Part shown: positions 33,090 to 42,186 of the stretch, piece after piece | Position numbering within the stretch: the stretch's first letter is position 1 | Layout of the letters: each line of letters begins with the position of its first letter | Assembly: GCA_947066815.1 (NCBI GenBank) | Contig: CAMSZT010000003.1 | Coordinates: 1 to 64,000, forward strand | Reading direction: 5' to 3' | Source of the DNA: an uncultured Lachnotalea sp. | Lineage (GTDB): Bacteria > Bacillota > Clostridia > Lachnospirales > Lachnospiraceae | DNA length: 64,000 nucleotides | Program-made: the position numbers and the translations under genes | Notes under the pieces: model-generated | Database searches by the model: none | What the model was told of the DNA's origin: nothing | The model's input: only the letters and a program-made list of their open reading frames with translations

Positions 33090-34105
33090 CTCCCGGCCGC
33101 CTCCCCCGAAAGAAAACCGTCCTTCTGGAGAAGCCTCCGCACGGCCTCCCCGGTCTCGGAAAGGAATGCCCTGCGCAGAGAGTCCGGCCTGCCGCCCCCT
33201 GTTTCCCGGCAGATCCGGCAGCCTAACGCCCGCTCCGAGAGCCCCTTGTCTTCCAGCCATCTGTAAAAATGCTCCATGCGGATCCGGTCCCCCGGCGAAT
33301 CTGCTTCCGGCACATACAGCCTTTCACACAGGCCGAGAAGCTCCTCCTTCCGGAACAGGCTGTTGCCAAGATCGATCACCATATATCGATAGTCCCCCGC
33401 CTGTGCCAGCTTCCGGAAAAAGCCGGGCTCATAGGGCGCGCCTTCCCGGTACAGGTCCTCCATCGCTCCGGCCGGCGCAAGATATTCCGCTTCCTCCCAC
33501 CTGCACAGAGCCGACTGGAGCCTGGACGCAGAAAGTTCTCCCTGACTGTAATAATAGTAAAGCTCCGAAAGTTCCGCCGGGGCGTCCCCCTCCCCCAGGA
33601 TCTTGGGAAGACAGGAAAACTCATCCAACGTGAGGAACAAAGTCCGCTCCCGCTGTCCCAGCAGCCGGCAGGCACAGAGCCCGAGAGAAGTTTTCCCGCA
33701 TCCATGGAGCGGGGAAACGATCCCGATAAAGACCGTGTCCGTATCCCTTGCCGTTAACGGCATACCGACCCCCGTCAGCCTCTCTCCGCCGAATTTTAAG
33801 AACAGCTTCCAGATCTGTTCCGCCGACTGATATTTTTCGATACAGGCCATGTTTCCCTCCGCGCTTTCCTGCCCGCCCTCCGATAAAAGAGCCGTCCATA
33901 CGCCATACTCTGCACAGAGGGACCGCCCTTCCGGCTCTGTCAGCATACAGTCCACGCCCCCCTGCTCCAGGCACTCTTTTAACGCCTCCTGCCTGGTAAA
34001 GGCTTTTACCTCCAGGCTTCCGCCGCATCTTCTTCGGATATAGCCGGCAAGCTTCCGTATATAATCTCCCTCTGTTCCGTAGATACCGATACAGGTCCGC
34101 CCCAT
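33086..34105 (-). CDS. TadZ/CpaE-like ParA-family localisation ATPase
   Basis: A 339-residue protein of the CpaE/TadZ kind, which positions Tad machines. The N-terminal 90 residues form a receiver-like domain without an obvious phospho-acceptor site. The C-terminal part is a MinD/ParA-type fold beginning FIGIVSPLHGCGKTSLGLCA, a deviant Walker A (GCGKTS), followed by TLFLTLDEFSCLPKIL and YMVIDLGNSLFRKEELLGLC. The start at 34105 has aaaggagg upstream. It is co-translated with cpaF through an ATGA overlap. Confidence 0.82.
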   Translation of the reverse strand: MGRTCIGIYGTEGDYIRKLAGYIRRRCGGSLEVKAFTRQEALKECLEQGGVDCMLTEPEGRSLCAEYGVWTALLSEGGQESAEGNMACIEKYQSAEQIWKLFLKFGGERLTGVGMPLTARDTDTVFIGIVSPLHGCGKTSLGLCACRLLGQRERTLFLTLDEFSCLPKILGEGDAPAELSELYYYYSQGELSASRLQSALCRWEEAEYLAPAGAMEDLYREGAPYEPGFFRKLAQAGDYRYMVIDLGNSLFRKEELLGLCERLYVPEADSPGDRIRMEHFYRWLEDKGLSERALGCRICRETGGGRPDSLRRAFLSETGEAVRRLLQKDGFLSGEAAGR

Positions 34106-34150
34106 CCTTCCTCCTCCTTTCTCCAACAAGAACGCCCTTCCTCCCCGCCG

Positions 34151-34717
34151 TCATGTAAGCTTCCAGAACAGGAGATATCCCGCCAGGAATACCGGGGCAA
34201 AGGGGATCGTACCCTCCCTGTCCTTTTCCTTTCTGTAAGGAACCCATCTGCCGCAGGAGACACATTGCCCGAACCAGGCCAGAAAAACACAGATCCTCTT
34301 TTTGAGGCTTTTTGTAAAGACCATATAGAAAAAAGACAGGATACTTCCCAAAAACAGGCTGTAAGCCATACAGCAGACGAATGCGTCCAGCCCCAGAAAG
34401 GCTGCCGTAATGCCTCCAAGCTTCACGTCTCCCGCTCCGATCATCCGGAGCCGACAGGCCGGATACAGGAACAGGCATGCCGCCGCCCCGCGGCCAAGAT
34501 AAGCGATCTCCGCCTGCCAGCGCCAGATCTCCCGTGAGAAAGGCCCTGTCCCGAAGGCTGCCGCCTGCAGGGGGATCATCCCCGCCCCTGTGAGCAGAAG
34601 CCCCGTCAAAAACCAGCTTCCCAGCCAGATATTCGGGATCCTCCTCCAAAAGAGATCTGTCACCGCCGCTGTCAGGCATACCACAAAAAACAGGTATTCC
34701 ACCGACTTCCTCCACAT
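34151..34717 (-). CDS. A24 prepilin peptidase, second copy
   Basis: A 188-residue A24 peptidase. Catalytic Asp21 lies in TAAVTDLFWRRIPN and Asp97 in the GAGDVKLGG motif, with about six hydrophobic segments. It is first in the Tad operon, while a shorter A24 peptidase lies in the middle at 26154, so this locus codes for two leader peptidases. Its initiation region is weak (tgagat before ATG). The promoter TTGACA-17-CATAAT is about 65 bp upstream. Confidence 0.88.
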   Translation of the reverse strand: MWRKSVEYLFFVVCLTAAVTDLFWRRIPNIWLGSWFLTGLLLTGAGMIPLQAAAFGTGPFSREIWRWQAEIAYLGRGAAACLFLYPACRLRMIGAGDVKLGGITAAFLGLDAFVCCMAYSLFLGSILSFFYMVFTKSLKKRICVFLAWFGQCVSCGRWVPYRKEKDREGTIPFAPVFLAGYLLFWKLT

Positions 34718-35085
34718 ATCTCAATTTTAAAATCCTGGGATCTCTGCCCTGAAACCGGGCAGGTCTGAATTGATGGTTCGATTATGCACCAAAGCAGGGG
34801 GATTGTCAAGAGAGTTTCGCGAATTTCTAAATTCTTTATACTTTTTATGTTTTATACAGAAACCGGCGCCGGCCGCCCTTTCCTGCGGACGGACACGCCG
34901 GTCCGACGGCTTTCCCTGCGCCGCCCGCGGCAGACAGTCTCACCCCCATAAAATTCCCCGCCGTACCGGTTTGGAAATCGGAGCGTCCGCCGATATATAT
35001 AATATATCATGGAAAAATCCCGCTGGCCGCGGGGTAAAAAACAACTTATAAAACGTGCAGCACCGATTTAAGGGGGGATCAGAGG
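34718..35085. other. Divergent intergenic region of the Tad operon
   Basis: This 368-bp gap separates the Tad operon from the rightward coiled-coil gene. Besides the Tad promoter it holds an AT-rich stretch with agtttcgcgaatttc (34811-34825), a faint echo of the REP-like repeat, a GC-rich block rich in short inverted repeats (34860-34940), and tatatataatatatcat near 34995 as a possible -10 region for the rightward gene. No gene or recognised riboswitch was seen. Confidence 0.5.
34781..34809 (-). promoter_or_regulatory. Promoter of the Tad operon
   Basis: On the minus strand a perfect TTGACA (34804-34809) and CATAAT (34781-34786) have 17-bp spacing. The start near 34774 lies just before a gcccggtttcagggc hairpin in the leader. 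Confidence 0.7.
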
Positions 35086-35925
35086 ATGATCATAAATACG
35101 GCAAACCATTCACGGACAAAGGGCACGGCTTACGAGCTGGCAAAGGCCCACGTGGCCGACAAGACCGCCCAAAATGAAAAGAAGGCGGCAGGGGCCGAAA
35201 ACAACGTGGCTTCCGACGTGGAAACAGAAAAAGACAAAGCGAACGCCGCAGGAAAGGAAGCACAGGAAAACGCAGGGACGGCCAACATGGATGTTTTCCT
35301 TTCTTCCATAAAAAAGGAAGAGGAGCAGGAGGGGCTTTTTCCGTCCCCCGGGCTTTTGGCAGACCAGTCCGTAAAAGGCTCCGACGGATTCCAGATGAGA
35401 TCCTCGGCTCCTGAGGACTCGGTGGGGCAGCTGGCGGCCATGCTGGCGAGGGCGGAGACGAAGCTGGATGTTCTGCAGGTATATGGCAAGACCATGCGGG
35501 CGCTGGTGAATCTGAAGGCTACCGCAGCCACCGCCAAGGGGAATGAGGCGAAAAAGCTGGCCGCCAAGATCAAGCGGATGGAAAAGCTGATGAAGCGCAT
35601 CGAGAAAAAGCTAAAGCATCTCGATAAAGAAGAAAATCTGGAACGAGAGCGGAAGCGTGCCGTCGAAAAAGCCGAAAAGCAAAAGGCGGAGCAGATCGAG
35701 GACGAACTTCGGATCAGGCGGAAAAAACGCCGCCGGGACGAAAAAAAATATGCGGAAAAAGAAATGGCGGAGGACGAGAAAGAGGCCAATTCCGAAACCT
35801 TTGCGGCCATTGCCGGCATGGCCGGCGTCTCTGCCCCTTCTCTCGATGTGACATCCGGCATGGACGCCGCCATGGGCGGAGACATCGCCGCGGCAGACAC
35901 TGCGTCCCTCGATATTACCGTATAA
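35086..35925 (+). CDS. Highly charged coiled-coil protein of unknown function
   Basis: A 279-residue soluble protein. The first 70 residues are Lys/Ala/Glu-rich and low complexity. A helical block at about 115-160 (QLAAMLARAETKLDVLQVYG) leads into a long basic coiled coil (about 155-230, KLAAKIKRMEKLMKRIEKKL) and ends in an Ala/Gly/Asp-rich tail. No enzyme motif is present. A strong aaggggggatcagagg site precedes the ATG. It lies 35 bp upstream of the D-aminoacylase. A DNA- or envelope-associated structural role is possible but not shown. Confidence 0.8.
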   Translation: MIINTANHSRTKGTAYELAKAHVADKTAQNEKKAAGAENNVASDVETEKDKANAAGKEAQENAGTANMDVFLSSIKKEEEQEGLFPSPGLLADQSVKGSDGFQMRSSAPEDSVGQLAAMLARAETKLDVLQVYGKTMRALVNLKATAATAKGNEAKKLAAKIKRMEKLMKRIEKKLKHLDKEENLERERKRAVEKAEKQKAEQIEDELRIRRKKRRRDEKKYAEKEMAEDEKEANSETFAAIAGMAGVSAPSLDVTSGMDAAMGGDIAAADTASLDITV

Positions 35926-35960
35926 GGCATGCGCAGTGGTGAAAAGACAGGAGGATTCTT

Positions 35961-37544
35961 TTGTACGATACGGTAATTAAAAATGTTCGGATCATTGACG
36001 GAACCTCCGCCCCCTGGTTCCGGGGCTGGGTCGGAATCCGGAATGGAATGATCGCCAAAGCCGGAACCGGCGCGCCGGATATGGGAACAGACATGGTGGA
36101 CGGGGAAGACCAGTATCTCGCCCCCGGTTTCATCGACATCCATTCCCACAGCGATACCACCCTTCCCGGCTGCCGCCTGGCGGAAAGCCGGATCCTCCAG
36201 GGGATCACCACGGAGATCGGCGGAGACTGCGGGATCTCCGCGGCGCCGGTGAGTCCGGATCCCGGAAAAAGAAAGTTGCTGGCAGATTACGTGGGAGAGA
36301 TGGACTACGCCTGGGACAGCCTGGGCGGATATCTGGACTACATGGAAGAGCGGAAGCCCAGCGTCAACTTCGGGACGGCGGCGGGCCACGGGACTATCCG
36401 TCTGGCATCCATGGGCTTTGAGGCGAGAAAGGCCTCCAAGGCGGAGATGGAGCTCATGAAGCGGCTCCTCCGCCGGTCGCTGGCGGAGGGGGCCTTCTCC
36501 CTCTCCAGCGGGCTCATCTATCCGCCGGGCTGTTATGCGGACACGGACGAGCTGGCAGAACTGTGCAGAGAGCTGGTCCCCTACGGCGCTTTCTACGAAA
36601 CCCACATGCGGGACGAGGGGGAACAAGTCGTGGAGGCGGTGAAAGAAGCACTGGAGATCTGCAAAAGGAGCGGCGTCCCTCTCCAGATCGCCCACCACAA
36701 AGTCACGAGGCGTAGCGGGTGGCAGGTACACTGCAAGACCACCGTCGCCCTGGCGGATCAGGCCCGGAGAGAAGGGCTGGACGTTACCATGGATCAGTAT
36801 CCCTACCGGGCTTCGGCGACCTCCCTGGACAGCAACGCGCCCCCCTGGGCCTTTGACGGGGGCGTGGAAGTGCTGCTCTCCCGCCTTCAGGATCCGGAAA
36901 CGAGAAAACGGATCAATGCGGAGGCGGAAGCCAACCATACGGGCCGGTGGGGGGACATCCATATTTCCTATGTGGCCACGGAAAAGAACCGATGGACCGT
37001 GGGAAGATCCATCGCCGAGATCGCGAAGATCCGGGGTGTGGCCCCGGCGGACGCCTGCTTTGACCTGATCCTGGAGGAACGCTGCCACGTGGGCGAGATC
37101 AATTACGGGATGTGCGAGGAAGATATCGAATACATCATGAAACAGCCCTATACCATGATCGGATCCGACGGCAATGCCGCCTCCCTGACCTGTGACGGCC
37201 GTCCCCATCCCAGATGGTTCGGGACCTTCCCCAGGGTGATCGCCAAGTACTGCAGAGAACGGAAACTATTCCCCCTGGAGACCGCGGTATTCAAGATGAC
37301 AGGGCTTCCCGCCTGCCGTCTGGGCCTTTCCGACCGGGGCCTGATCCGGGAGGGCGCATGGGCCGACCTGGTACTGTTTGATTTTGAGAAAATTCAGGAT
37401 ACGCCGACTTTTGAAGACCCGAAGCAGCCCTGCGCCGGCATCAGCCGGGTCTACGTGAACGGCGTGCTGACGGCCGAGAACGGTGTCCACACAGGCGCCC
37501 TGGCGGGAAAGATCTTACGGCGGGGAGCGACTGCAGAACGATGA
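35961..37544 (+). CDS. N-acyl-D-amino-acid deacylase family amidohydrolase
   Basis: A 527-residue enzyme of the D-aminoacylase branch of the amidohydrolase superfamily, which hydrolyses N-acyl-D-amino acids or D-residue-containing dipeptides. The metal-binding motif FIDIHSHSD has His61 and His63. GITTEIGGDCGIS supplies the bridging Cys90; FYETHMRDEGEQ, IAHHKV and MIGSDGNAA carry the other ligands. It starts with TTG at 35961, with aggagga 5 bases upstream and no suitable ATG. No signal peptide is seen, so it should act in the cytoplasm. It overlaps the next gene by ATGA, so the two hydrolases are made together. Confidence 0.92.
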   Translation: MYDTVIKNVRIIDGTSAPWFRGWVGIRNGMIAKAGTGAPDMGTDMVDGEDQYLAPGFIDIHSHSDTTLPGCRLAESRILQGITTEIGGDCGISAAPVSPDPGKRKLLADYVGEMDYAWDSLGGYLDYMEERKPSVNFGTAAGHGTIRLASMGFEARKASKAEMELMKRLLRRSLAEGAFSLSSGLIYPPGCYADTDELAELCRELVPYGAFYETHMRDEGEQVVEAVKEALEICKRSGVPLQIAHHKVTRRSGWQVHCKTTVALADQARREGLDVTMDQYPYRASATSLDSNAPPWAFDGGVEVLLSRLQDPETRKRINAEAEANHTGRWGDIHISYVATEKNRWTVGRSIAEIAKIRGVAPADACFDLILEERCHVGEINYGMCEEDIEYIMKQPYTMIGSDGNAASLTCDGRPHPRWFGTFPRVIAKYCRERKLFPLETAVFKMTGLPACRLGLSDRGLIREGAWADLVLFDFEKIQDTPTFEDPKQPCAGISRVYVNGVLTAENGVHTGALAGKILRRGATAER

Positions 37545-38419
37545 ACGCAAAGGAGCGCATTCTTAACGAGATCATGACCTTTGAAGGACAGGCCGGGATC
37601 TATTATCAGAGCTTAACGACCGGCGAGACCTGGGGATACCGGGAAAAAGAACCCTACCTGGCGGCCAGTATCGTCAAGCTGCCCCTGGCGGCGGCCATCC
37701 TGTTATGGCGCTCCAGAGGGGAAACCTGCCTCTACGATCCGGTGACCGTCCGCGAGGATCAGAAGATCCCCGGCTGCGGCGCCGTACAGTTCCTGAACGG
37801 GGACGTGACCCTGACGGTGGGGGAACTCTGCCGGCTCATGCTGACCATCAGCGACAGCTGTGCCACCAACGCCCTGTTCCGCCATTACGGCTCCGAAAAA
37901 ATCCGGGAAGCTTTCCTGGAACTTGGCATGGAGGGAACCCGGTTTAGCCGGGAATACTGGGACGACGAGCTGGAACGGAAGGGGGTCAACAATTACTTCG
38001 TCCCCGAGGAGATGGGGAGCCTGCTGAGGCAGATGTACGACGGGACACTCATAGACCGGGAATCCTCCTGGTGGCTGGAATACCTGCTGCGCAGGCAGCA
38101 GATCAATCACAAGCTGGGAGGTTTTCTTCCCATGGAAATTTCCATGGCCCATAAGACCGGGGACGAGGAGGACAAGGCCCATGATGTGGGGATCGTCTTT
38201 ACAAAGTCGCCTTTCATCGTCTGTTACGGCTTTGTCGGCCCTGACATGTACAAATACGAAGACTTCATCCGGCGGTCTGCCAGGCTCCTCGCGGAGGAAA
38301 ACGGCGGCCTGGAACCTCCTGTAAAAGAGGACGAAAGACGGGAAGCGGAGGCGGCAGCGGGCGCCGCAAATCTGGAAGCCGCTGAAAAAGCGAGATCTGC
38401 CGGAGGCGCTTCTGTATAA
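37541..38419 (+). CDS. Class A beta-lactamase-like serine hydrolase, no signal peptide
   Basis: A 292-residue serine hydrolase of the beta-lactamase/transpeptidase fold. The three active-site elements are in order: SxxK as Ser43-Ile-Val-Lys46 (AASIVKLPLA), SDS at 104-106 in place of SDN, and KTG at 205-207 (HKTGDEED). No export signal is visible, so an antibiotic-resistance role is unlikely. With its overlapping partner, a D-aminoacylase, a role in hydrolysing D-amino-acid peptides or esters, for example in cell-wall recycling, is a reasonable guess. The C-terminal 40 residues are Glu/Ala-rich. Confidence 0.88.
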   Translation: MNAKERILNEIMTFEGQAGIYYQSLTTGETWGYREKEPYLAASIVKLPLAAAILLWRSRGETCLYDPVTVREDQKIPGCGAVQFLNGDVTLTVGELCRLMLTISDSCATNALFRHYGSEKIREAFLELGMEGTRFSREYWDDELERKGVNNYFVPEEMGSLLRQMYDGTLIDRESSWWLEYLLRRQQINHKLGGFLPMEISMAHKTGDEEDKAHDVGIVFTKSPFIVCYGFVGPDMYKYEDFIRRSARLLAEENGGLEPPVKEDERREAEAAAGAANLEAAEKARSAGGASV

Positions 38420-38465
38420 TCTTCTCCATTTTTTCCCATACTTGGGTTAGAGAGGAGATTTTGCC

Positions 38466-38663
38466 ATGAAGCGAACCGAACTGTGGAACGACATCTGCGA
38501 GACAAAGAAGACCATCGACGTTGCCCTCAATAATTTTGACCAGGTCACGGAGCCGGCTCTGATCGATTATTACAGCTACACCTTAAAAGCCGCCGGGATC
38601 CGCTATCAGTTTTTGTTAAGGCAGGCCAAGCGGCTGGGGTTCAGCGCCCCGGTCCGGCTGTAA
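38466..38663 (+). CDS. Small DUF2508/YaaL-like protein
   Basis: A 65-residue helical protein, MKRTELWNDICETKKTIDVA at the start, with LIDYYSYTLKAAGIRYQFLL in the second half. Length and composition resemble the DUF2508 (YaaL) family of small Firmicutes proteins of unknown function; the match is by eye. It has agaggag upstream, follows the beta-lactamase-like gene by 46 bp and is closed by a hairpin terminator at 38755. Confidence 0.75.
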   Translation: MKRTELWNDICETKKTIDVALNNFDQVTEPALIDYYSYTLKAAGIRYQFLLRQAKRLGFSAPVRL

Positions 38664-38754
38664 GCCGGGATCGAGTAAGGAAGGTCTTTTCCCCTGCCCG
38701 CCGTACCGCCGCCCCGGCGGTATATTTCCTCTGCATCGAAGTGTGCATAGATAG

Positions 38755-38787
38755 GGCGGGCGGCGAGACTGCCCGCCTTCCGTTCTT
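38755..38787 (+). terminator. Rho-independent terminator after the D-aminoacylase operon
   Basis: A perfect 7-bp stem ggcgggc/gcccgcc (38755-38761 and 38771-38777) is followed by ttccgttcttt on the plus strand. Confidence 0.65.
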
Positions 38788-38862
38788 TAGGTCCGCATAC
38801 CATTTTTCAAAGCCCCTTCTCCCACACATTGCACAAAAAATCTTCCAATATCTGCAAATATC

Positions 38863-38891
38863 TTGACCTTATTCCACATAATTGGTAAAAT
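38863..38891 (+). promoter_or_regulatory. Promoter of the alpha-amylase/glgB operon
   Basis: TTGACC (38863-38868) and TAAAAT (38886-38891) are separated by 17 bp, 30 bp before the start codon. No separate operator is obvious. Confidence 0.7.
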
Positions 38892-38921
38892 GTAACCAGC
38901 AAGAAAACGGGAGGTAGTATC

Positions 38922-40271
38922 ATGTCAGCCTGGTATGACAACAGCGTTTTTTATCACATGTATCCCCTCGGGATGGTCGGCGCTCCGAAGGAAAACCACG
39001 AGGCGCTTCCGGCAGATAAATTCCGGGAACTGGATGCCTGGATCCCCCATCTGAAAGAACTGGGGGTTTCCGCCATTTATATAGGGCCTCTTTTCGAGTC
39101 CACCAAACACGGCTACGACACTAGGGATTTCCACCTGGTGGATCGGCGGCTCGGTACCAACGACGACTTCAAACAGTTCGTCGCCCTGTGCCATGAAGCC
39201 GATATTTACGTGGTGGTGGACGGGGTGTTCAACCATACGGGAAGGGAGTTTTTTGCGTTTAAAGATATTCAGGAGCATCGGGAGGCGTCTCCTTACAGGG
39301 ACTGGTACAAGGGAGTGAACTTTGGACAGGGGAGCCCCCTGGGCGATCCCTTCTCCTACGAGGCCTGGCAGGGCCACATGGAACTTCCGGCCTTAAACCA
39401 CCGGAATCCGGCCGTTCGAGAGCATCTCCTTGAGGCTGTTACCTTCTGGGTGAAGGAGTTTGACATCGACGGCATCCGCCTGGACTGCGCCAACGTGCTG
39501 GACTTTGACTTTATGAAGGCCCTCCGAAGCCACTGCGATTCTCTGAAAGCGGACTTCTGGCTCATGGGCGAGGTCATTCATGGGGATTACAGCCGGTGGG
39601 CCAACGGCTCCATGCTCCACTCGGTGACCAACTATGAGCTGCACAAGGGCCTCTATTCCGGCCACAACGACTACAACTGCTTCGAGATCGCCCATACCAT
39701 CCGCAGACAGTCGGAGGCGAACGGCGGCATCTATAAAAATATCAACCTGTACACTTTCGTGGACAACCACGACGAGAACCGGATCGTGAGCAAGTTAAAT
39801 AATAAGAAGCATGTGTTCACCGTGTACACCATGCTCTTCACCTTGCCGGGGATCCCTTCTATTTATTATGGTTCCGAGTGGGGTGTCGAGGGCGCCAGAA
39901 CATCCACCTGCGACGACATGCTGCGCCCGGCCATCTCTCCGGATCAGTTTAAGGAACTCCATACGAAACTGACGGATCATATCGCCCGGCTGGCACGGCT
40001 GCACAGGACACATCCGGCCCTGGGAACGGGAGCTTACAAGGAGCTTCTTCTGACCAACCGCCAGTATGCCTACGCCCGTTCCCTGGGGGACGAGCACATC
40101 ATCACCGCCGTCAATATCGACGACGCGCCTGCTTCATTCTCCTTCCGGCTCCCCATGGGCGGCAGGCTGGCCAGGGATCTCTTTTCAGAAGAAGAAATTG
40201 CTGTGGCAGACGGCTCCTTCACCCTTTCTCTGGAGCCCTGTGAAAGCAAAATATTTAAGATTGTGGGGTAA
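38922..40271 (+). CDS. GH13 alpha-amylase, intracellular
   Basis: A 449-residue GH13 glycoside hydrolase without a signal peptide, so it acts on internal glycogen or imported maltodextrin. The four GH13 regions are visible: VVVDGVFNHTG (about 97-107), GIRLDCANV with nucleophile Asp188, WLMGEVIHGD with acid/base Glu217, and FVDNHDENR with Asp284. The C-terminal beta domain ends EPCESKIFKIVG. A gggagg site precedes the ATG. Only 6 bp separate it from the branching-enzyme gene, so the two form an alpha-glucan operon. Confidence 0.95.
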   Translation: MSAWYDNSVFYHMYPLGMVGAPKENHEALPADKFRELDAWIPHLKELGVSAIYIGPLFESTKHGYDTRDFHLVDRRLGTNDDFKQFVALCHEADIYVVVDGVFNHTGREFFAFKDIQEHREASPYRDWYKGVNFGQGSPLGDPFSYEAWQGHMELPALNHRNPAVREHLLEAVTFWVKEFDIDGIRLDCANVLDFDFMKALRSHCDSLKADFWLMGEVIHGDYSRWANGSMLHSVTNYELHKGLYSGHNDYNCFEIAHTIRRQSEANGGIYKNINLYTFVDNHDENRIVSKLNNKKHVFTVYTMLFTLPGIPSIYYGSEWGVEGARTSTCDDMLRPAISPDQFKELHTKLTDHIARLARLHRTHPALGTGAYKELLLTNRQYAYARSLGDEHIITAVNIDDAPASFSFRLPMGGRLARDLFSEEEIAVADGSFTLSLEPCESKIFKIVG

Positions 40272-40277
40272 TGCTTT

Positions 40278-42158
40278 ATGGCGAAAACAACAGGGCTTAT
40301 CACAGAAACAGACTGTTATCTCTTTGGAGAAGGCACGCATTATGAGATCTATGAAAAACTGGGCGCTCACCCGGTCAGGTTTCTCGGGAAGGAAGGCGTT
40401 TATTTTGCCGTCTGGGCCCCTCATGCGGTCTCGGTGGCCGTGACCGGGGAATTCAATAACTGGTCCGCCGACAGCCACCCGATGTATCCCGTCGGCACCT
40501 CCGGCATCTGGGAGCTCTTCACCGGGGATGCCGCTCCCGGCGGGCTTTACAAATACGTGATCACCACAAAAACAGGTCAGGTCCTCCACAAGGCGGATCC
40601 ATACGCTTCCTGGGCGGAACTCCGTCCAGGCACGGCCTCCCGCGTGAGTCCCGTCTCCTCCTTTGTCTGGAAAGATGACCGCTGGATGGACCGGCGGAAA
40701 AATAATCTTCCCACCCTGGCCCCCCTGTCCATTTACGAGGTCCATCTGGGCTCCTGGAAACGGAACGGTGAGGAATTCCTCACCTACCGAGAACTGGCGA
40801 AGGATTTGGCGGCTTACGTAAAGGACATGGGCTATACTCACGTGGAGATCCTGGGCCTTTTGGAATATCCCTTCGACGGCTCCTGGGGTTACCAGGTCAC
40901 CGGCTATTACGCCCCCACCTCCCGCTACGGGACTCCGGAGGATTTCCGGTATTTTATTGATTACATGCACAGGAAGGGCATCGGAGTGATCCTGGACTGG
41001 GTCCCCGCCCATTTTCCCAGGGACGCCCACGGACTGGCAGACTTCGACGGCGGCCCGCTCTATGAGTATGCCGATCCGAAAAAGGGAGAGCACCCTGACT
41101 GGGGCACGAAGATCTTCGATTATGAAAAACACGAGGTTTCCAACTTCCTTATCGCCAATGCTCTCTACTGGGTGGAAAAATTCCACGTGGACGGGCTTCG
41201 GGTGGATGCGGTGGCCTCCATGCTCTATCTGGATTACGGCAAACAGGACGGCCAGTGGATCGCCAACAAATACGGCGGCCACGAGAACCTGGAAGCGATC
41301 GAATTTTTTAAGCATCTGAACAGCATCATGAAAAAGCGAAATCCCGGCAGCATGATCATCGCCGAAGAATCCACTGCCTGGCCCAAGGTCACGGAGCCGC
41401 CGGAATACGACGGGCTCGGCTTCACCTTCAAGTGGAACATGGGCTGGATGCACGACTTTTTGGAGTACATGAAACTGGACCCTTTCTTCCGCAAGGCCAA
41501 CCACAGCAAAATGACCTTCGGCATGACCTACGCCTGCAGCGAGAACTTCATCCTGGTCCTCTCCCACGACGAGGTGGTCCATTTGAAGTGCTCCATGCTG
41601 AACAAGATGCCCGGCTATCACCCGGACAAATTCGCCAATCTGAAGGCAGGCTACACCTTCATGATCGGGCATCCCGGCAAGAAGCTCCTCTTCATGGGAC
41701 AGGAGTTCGGACAACTCCGGGAGTGGAGCGAGGAGCGGGAACTGGACTGGTTTCTGCTCAAGGAACCGCTCCACGAGGACTTAAAGAACTATTTCCGGGA
41801 TCTCCTCCATCTGTATCGGAAGTATCCTGCCCTCTACAGCAAGGATTATGACTGGACCGGCTTCGAATGGATCAACTGCGACGACGCCGACCGGAGCATT
41901 TTCAGCTTTGTGAGAAAGGGCTATACCGGCCGGAACAACCTCTTATTCGTCTGCAACTTCACGCCCGTGGAGCGGCCCGATTACCGGATCGGCGTGCCGA
42001 AGAGAGGAAAGTACACCCTCCTCCTGGATCAGAAACGGGGCCTTCTGGATAAAAAGGAACAGGTCGTCTTTACTCCGGCGAAAAAAGAATGTGACGGGAG
42101 AGAATATTCCTTCTCCTACCCGCTTCCCGCCTATGGAGCTGCTGTCTTCAAATTTTAG
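40278..42158 (+). CDS. glgB: 1,4-alpha-glucan branching enzyme
   Basis: A 626-residue GH13 branching enzyme that makes alpha-1,6 branches in glycogen. The N-terminal CBM48 domain (about 20-125) has VYFAVWAPHAVSVAVTGEFN. The catalytic barrel has GVILDWVPAHFPRDAHGL, GLRVDAVASML with nucleophile Asp310, IIAEESTAWP with Glu363, and LVLSHDEVVH. The C-terminal beta domain ends YPLPAYGAAVFKF. Length is normal. It is second in the operon with an alpha-amylase, and a long perfect hairpin lies 28 bp after its stop. Confidence 0.96.
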   Translation: MAKTTGLITETDCYLFGEGTHYEIYEKLGAHPVRFLGKEGVYFAVWAPHAVSVAVTGEFNNWSADSHPMYPVGTSGIWELFTGDAAPGGLYKYVITTKTGQVLHKADPYASWAELRPGTASRVSPVSSFVWKDDRWMDRRKNNLPTLAPLSIYEVHLGSWKRNGEEFLTYRELAKDLAAYVKDMGYTHVEILGLLEYPFDGSWGYQVTGYYAPTSRYGTPEDFRYFIDYMHRKGIGVILDWVPAHFPRDAHGLADFDGGPLYEYADPKKGEHPDWGTKIFDYEKHEVSNFLIANALYWVEKFHVDGLRVDAVASMLYLDYGKQDGQWIANKYGGHENLEAIEFFKHLNSIMKKRNPGSMIIAEESTAWPKVTEPPEYDGLGFTFKWNMGWMHDFLEYMKLDPFFRKANHSKMTFGMTYACSENFILVLSHDEVVHLKCSMLNKMPGYHPDKFANLKAGYTFMIGHPGKKLLFMGQEFGQLREWSEERELDWFLLKEPLHEDLKNYFRDLLHLYRKYPALYSKDYDWTGFEWINCDDADRSIFSFVRKGYTGRNNLLFVCNFTPVERPDYRIGVPKRGKYTLLLDQKRGLLDKKEQVVFTPAKKECDGREYSFSYPLPAYGAAVFKF

Positions 42159-42186
42159 CCGCCATGATCCCTTTTTCCCTGTGCAA

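Noticed and set aside
34811-34825. Further REP-like copy (agtttcgcgaatttc) in the Tad promoter region
   Set aside because: Only one end-like block matches, the partner arm is missing and the similarity could be chance.
35130-37208. 692-residue minus-strand open frame opposite the coiled-coil and D-aminoacylase genes
   Set aside because: The opposite strand encodes a motif-complete amidohydrolase; the frame is Ser/Ala/Arg-rich shadow sequence.
37541-38419. Antibiotic-resistance beta-lactamase
   Set aside because: The protein has the SxxK and KTG elements but no signal peptide and SDS instead of SDN, so secretion and classical lactamase activity are not supported.
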